A stretch of 64,000 bases of DNA from Desulfosudis oleivorans (GTDB lineage Bacteria; Desulfobacterota; Desulfobacteria; Desulfobacterales; SURF-7). Positions within the stretch are counted from its first letter, which is position 1. Every line of letters begins with the position of its first letter. The notes under the pieces were generated by a model. That model ran no database searches and had not been told where the DNA came from. It saw only the letters and a program-made list of their open reading frames with translations. Position numbers and translations under genes: made by a program. The stretch spans positions 248,001-312,000 of the forward strand of contig DYJD01000001.1 of the NCBI GenBank assembly GCA_020723325.1, read 5' to 3'. Below are positions 61,077 through 64,000 of the stretch, in pieces.

Positions 61077-62018
61077 ATGCCTCGAAGCGCGCGTATCGTG
61101 ATTCCGGATGAACCGGCGGTTTATCATATCATGTCCAGAACGGCCTTGGACGGATTCCCGCTGGGGGATGTGGAAAAGGATTTTCTGGTGGATCTGATTC
61201 GGCGGCTCAGCCGGATTTATTTTGTGGAAATTTTTGGTTATACAATAATGTCTAATCATTTCCATTTGCTACTTAGAATGCTGCCGGAAAAATCCATTTC
61301 GGACGAGGATGTCAAAAAGCATTATGAGAGATTGTACGGCAAGGACAAGATCTTTCTGGACGGACAGATTCCCTTTCTGAAACACAAATGGACCAGCCTC
61401 TCCGAATTCGGCAAAGAACTGAAGCAGACTTTCTCGCGCTATTACAACAAACGCCATGGCCGGCGTGGCTTTTTCTGGGGTGACCGCTTCAAAAGCCTGA
61501 TTGTGGAGAAGGGCGAGACCCTGATCAACTGTCTGGCCTATATCGACCTCAACCCGGTGCGGGCCGGGCTGGTGGCCAAACCCGAGGATTACCGCTGGAA
61601 TTCCATCGGCTACCATGCTCAACAGAAAAACAAGGGGGATTTTCTTTCCCTGGATTTCGGCCTGAAAGAATTCGGTGTGCTGGACGCCAAGGAGCGTTTG
61701 CGCCTTTACCGAAAATTCTTGTACGAAGCCGGCGCCATTAAGAATGGTGAAGGGAGAAGTGTGAAGGGGAAAAAGGGAAAAGGCATAGAGCAGAAAACCG
61801 TGGAAAAGGAGCGGAAAAAAGGCTACCGCTTCACCCGCACGGACCGGTTTCTTCATCGCACACGTTATTTCACCGATTCCGGCATCATCGGCTCCAAGGA
61901 TTTTGTGCGGCAGCAATACATGCGCGTCAAGGGTCTATTCCAATCCGCCAAGGAGAAAAAACCCAAACCCATCTCGGGTTTGAAAGGGCTTTACTCTTTA
62001 AAGCGCCTTACAGAATGA
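61077..62018 (+). CDS. REP-associated tyrosine transposase (RAYT, Y1_Tnp family)
   Basis: A 313-residue protein, start ATG 61077 with AGGAGG at 61065-61070. The HUH metal motif is in IMSNHFHLLLRM; the catalytic Tyr is probably in INCLAYIDLNPVRAGLV; FFWGDRFKSLIVEKGE is typical of the family. A basic C-terminal extension (~100 residues; KKGKGIEQKTVEKERKKGYRF) is longer than in minimal IS200 transposases. RAYTs are single-copy domesticated transposases thought to mobilise REP hairpins. The tandem repeat upstream and the 41-bp repeats on both sides are candidate substrates. Confidence 0.9.
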   Translation: MPRSARIVIPDEPAVYHIMSRTALDGFPLGDVEKDFLVDLIRRLSRIYFVEIFGYTIMSNHFHLLLRMLPEKSISDEDVKKHYERLYGKDKIFLDGQIPFLKHKWTSLSEFGKELKQTFSRYYNKRHGRRGFFWGDRFKSLIVEKGETLINCLAYIDLNPVRAGLVAKPEDYRWNSIGYHAQQKNKGDFLSLDFGLKEFGVLDAKERLRLYRKFLYEAGAIKNGEGRSVKGKKGKGIEQKTVEKERKKGYRFTRTDRFLHRTRYFTDSGIIGSKDFVRQQYMRVKGLFQSAKEKKPKPISGLKGLYSLKRLTE

Positions 62019-62056
62019 ATAGTTTTACCAACGACCCAAATTATTCACTAATGGTT

Positions 62057-62221
62057 TCAACTGAAACCAATCGAGGTTGATGATTTCGATTCAATTGTTC
62101 CATGCTTATTGAAGGGCAGCATTTCGTGAACCTCTACTCTCACCCCCTGTTTTTCAACCGGCAATGCGCGATGTCCGATTAACGTTAGCAATCCTTTTTC
62201 TAAGAACGCAGTTTTGATCAA
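62057..62221 (-). other. Short unidentified coding-like frame
   Basis: A minus-strand frame of 54 codons from a TTG, reading AFLEKGLLTLIGHRALPVEKQGVRVEVHEMLPFN..., with protein-like composition. It lies just 3' of the 62232-62483 frame but in another phase, so the two may be pieces of one broken gene. No family is recognised. Confidence 0.25.
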
Positions 62222-62231
62222 TCAAATTTCT

Positions 62232-62483
62232 TCAATTGGCTAAATGGATTGAGCTATCGATATCAACCATAGCGCCCATGGCGCGCATATAGAACCTGTT
62301 TCCATGCGTCCAGTTTTGCCACCTATTGGGGTTATAGCCCGCATCGCCTTCCATGGCATAATCGTACAGGTCCAAGGCGCCGTTTGTTCCGCCTTGATTC
62401 CAACGGGAGATATCCCTGGGCAGTTGCAGGCCAATCCCGCCGTTGTTGGCAAATTCCAGATAAACGTACGGATGATCCGACAT
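62232..62483 (-). pseudogene. Unidentified coding remnant or small gene
   Basis: An 83-codon minus-strand frame (MSDHPYVYLEFANNGGIGLQ ... EGDAGYNPNRWQNWTHGNRFY ... MVDIDSS) with strongly protein-like composition rich in Asn, Gly and aromatic residues. The only Shine-Dalgarno (AGGAG, 62508-62512) serves an ATG at 62500 in a different phase, so a frameshift near the start or a lost 5' portion is likely. The 3' part overlaps the 41-bp repeat. Function unknown. Confidence 0.35.
62251..62291. repeat. 41-bp repeat, second copy
   Basis: Matches 58731-58771 with four mismatches, in the same orientation. It contains the small hairpin GCGCCcatGGCGC, absent from the other copy. The two copies flank the RAYT gene. 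Confidence 0.65.
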
Positions 62484-62795
62484 GTGAAGTTGGTGTTCAT
62501 GGGCGGACTCCTAGCTGATTGTAAAAGTATTTATTTTCTATCCCCCGTTGAAAACGGGAGAATTGTAGTACAGTGGGCAAGGGCTTGCCAAGAAAGGAAA
62601 CATCGATTCTTCCCTGCTGCTAAGATACTATTATCGCAGCAAATAGTCGAAACGAACGACTTTTTCCATGTTTTTTCATCACAACCGATTGATTTGGCGG
62701 CGTAAATGAGCTAAATAGTATTTTTACCATACGGCGTCCTCTAACTATTACCAACCCCCACCTTAGCATGTCTATTTCAACAAGTAGGAGTGATC
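62484..62795. other. Intergenic region upstream of the chemotaxis gene
   Basis: About 310 bases with no gene that I can support. A small hairpin CCCGTTgaAAACGGG lies at 62543-62558. The ribosome-binding site AGGAG of the next gene is at 62786-62790. Confidence 0.4.
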
Positions 62796-64000
62796 ATGTT
62801 TTCAATAATTCCCAGAGATGACAGAAAACAGGCATTTCGCGTGAAACGCCTGCTTATGGCCAATGCTTTTTTTTGCGTTTGCGCCATTGTAATCGTCGTT
62901 GCCATGCAGGCAGGCTTGGTGGCCATGTCAACCCGTCAACGTGTTTTTTTCTTTGGGCTTCTTATTTCTGTTCAGTCCCTGTTTTTTATCATTATCCGGA
63001 GCGGTATAAACAGAGGATTTAAGGATCCCAGCCTTACAGCCTATCAAATTTCTGCGGGCCTTTTGTATATCAGTTATTTCATGTATTTTATTCAGGAAAT
63101 CCGTGGAGCTGTAATGGCCTTATACTTGTTGACGATTCTGTTTGGCGCTTTTCAACTCAACATGTCCGGCTTTATTTTTGTATCCCTGAATGCGGTAATC
63201 GGCTATGGGGTTGTGATTGTGCTGAACATCCTGTCGCCTCCCCCGAATTTCAATCTTAACCAGAATATTGTCCAATGGGTTATATGCACCCTGGGATTGG
63301 CGTGGCTTACTTATATCGGCACCTACATGAATGGGATTCAAAAAAAACTGAAGGGAAGGGAAACCGAGCTGACAGAGAGCAAATCCCAGTTGCAGGAGGC
63401 CATTCTGGAGATCCAAAAAAACGCCGAGATTTTAAATCAATTTGCTATTGGGTTATCCGATCTATCCGAGCAGATGACCGATGGAGCAGGTGAGATGTCA
63501 AGCATTTCCGAGAATGTTGTAGGATCTTACGAACAATTCAGCGGCAATACAAAAACCATCGCGACCTCCATGGAGCAGCTATCCGATAATGCGAACATGG
63601 TGGCCTCGTCAGTGGAACAGATGACCAGCGCGTTTAATGAAATAGCCGAAAATACGAATAGTACGCAGGAAGTGGCCTTAGATACCGTTTCCCAATCCAA
63701 GGCAATCTCCAAACTGGTTCGCAAGCTGGGTGCGACGGCTCAAGAGGTCGGCAAGATAACCGAAACCATCAAGGACATTTCCGAACAAACGAATCTGCTG
63801 GCTCTCAACGCAACAATTGAGGCTGCCCGGGCAGGGGAGGCGGGGAAGGGATTCTCTGTTGTTGCTAATGAAATAAAAGAGTTAGCAAGGCAGACCTCGA
63901 ATTCAACCCAGCAGATAAAACAGCAGATTGAAGACATGCAAAATGTCACCTCAGAAACCGTGGATAAAATTTCCAAAATATCTGAAGTGATCGATGAGTT
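62796..64000 (+). CDS. Methyl-accepting chemotaxis protein with six-TM sensor, 3' end outside window
   Basis: Start ATG 62796 after GTAGGAGTGATC; the frame stays open to the window end (>400 residues). [21 protein letters not shown] is followed by six hydrophobic segments (e.g. [58 protein letters not shown]), then a coiled coil and the MCP signalling domain with the highly conserved hairpin tip [20 protein letters not shown] and [15 protein letters not shown]. There is no periplasmic ligand domain and no clear HAMP, so it probably senses a membrane-linked signal such as redox state. It should couple to CheA/CheW. Confidence 0.9.
   Translation, partial: MFSIIPRDDRKQAFRVKRLLMANAFFCVCAIVIVVAMQAGLVAMSTRQRVFFFGLLISVQSLFFIIIRSGINRGFKDPSLTAYQISAGLLYISYFMYFIQEIRGAVMALYLLTILFGAFQLNMSGFIFVSLNAVIGYGVVIVLNILSPPPNFNLNQNIVQWVICTLGLAWLTYIGTYMNGIQKKLKGRETELTESKSQLQEAILEIQKNAEILNQFAIGLSDLSEQMTDGAGEMSSISENVVGSYEQFSGNTKTIATSMEQLSDNANMVASSVEQMTSAFNEIAENTNSTQEVALDTVSQSKAISKLVRKLGATAQEVGKITETIKDISEQTNLLALNATIEAARAGEAGKGFSVVANEIKELARQTSNSTQQIKQQIEDMQNVTSETVDKISKISEVIDE

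Noticed and set aside
62304-62705. 133-codon plus-strand frame before the chemotaxis gene
   Set aside because: Antisense to the more protein-like minus-strand remnant and without a ribosome-binding site.

Overview
The window reads as a chromosomal segment of a strictly anaerobic, Gram-negative bacterium, most like a member of the Desulfobacterota (Desulfobacteraceae-like). The grounds are oxygen-sensitive radical dehydratase-like enzymes with ATP-driven Fe-S activators, a carbon monoxide dehydrogenase/acetyl-CoA synthase-type protein with a CooC-like ATPase, stand-alone extracellular solute-binding proteins, many sensor kinases, and several families of short dispersed repeats. The taxonomic placement is inference; no rRNA is present. 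Core genes (lexA, fmt, def, rsmB, ribF, a tRNA-Leu) show that this is chromosome and not a plasmid or phage.

Layout. 1-3097: the 3' end of a polyketide synthase (KS, linker, ACP, no acyltransferase) and a stand-alone crotonase resembling the C-terminal half of FadN. 3084-9004 (minus): an SOS mutagenesis operon lexA - DUF72 - imuB - dnaE2. 9312-14587: a remnant of a secreted protein, then a two-component signalling island (truncated receiver, PAS kinase, NarL-type regulator, hybrid kinase). 14669-19668 (minus): housekeeping block rsmB-fmt-def, a flippase-like membrane protein and ribF. 19771-19857: tRNA-Leu(CAG). 19950-24533: a TetR-controlled operon (Tat-type flavodoxin/ferredoxin protein, SRPBCC protein, metallo-beta-lactamase-fold lipoprotein, old-yellow-enzyme flavoprotein). 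24591-32318: solute-binding proteins, an aminotransferase/crotonase pair, GNAT and tautomerase genes, RidA and a GlxA-type regulator. 32411-39393: an AT-rich alcohol dehydrogenase, a NhaR-like regulator, a Tim44-like protein, TerC, HtpX, MntP and an alpha/beta hydrolase. 39499-42307: an operon with a MerR-style promoter coding for a Cys-rich exported protein, an OB-fold lipoprotein and a MacB/LolD-type ABC exporter. 42375-44060: an antiporter fused to a PTS EIIA domain.

44134-58536 is the most interesting part. A GntR regulator with its own operator is followed by about 13.6 kb of same-strand genes: a GMC-like flavoenzyme with a four-Cys motif, an unrecognised all-helical protein, two different pairs of HgdA/HgdB-like proteins, three HgdC/BcrA-type ATP-dependent activators, an eight-Fe ferredoxin-like protein, a small protein homologous to the middle of acetyl-CoA synthase/CdhC, and a CooC/AcsF-like ATPase. 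No CoA-transferase, acyl-CoA dehydrogenase or CO dehydrogenase is present. The most economical reading is an ATP-driven system that delivers very low-potential electrons to one or two unusual metalloenzymes; the substrate cannot be told from sequence.

58537-64000: two more solute-binding proteins, a REP-associated tyrosine transposase preceded by a perfect 64-bp tandem duplication, unidentified coding remnants, and the first 1.2 kb of a six-TM methyl-accepting chemotaxis protein that runs off the window. Two repeat families (a heptameric AATTANG array and an AGTGACTAAAGT array) recur at gene ends and supply the stop codons of several genes.
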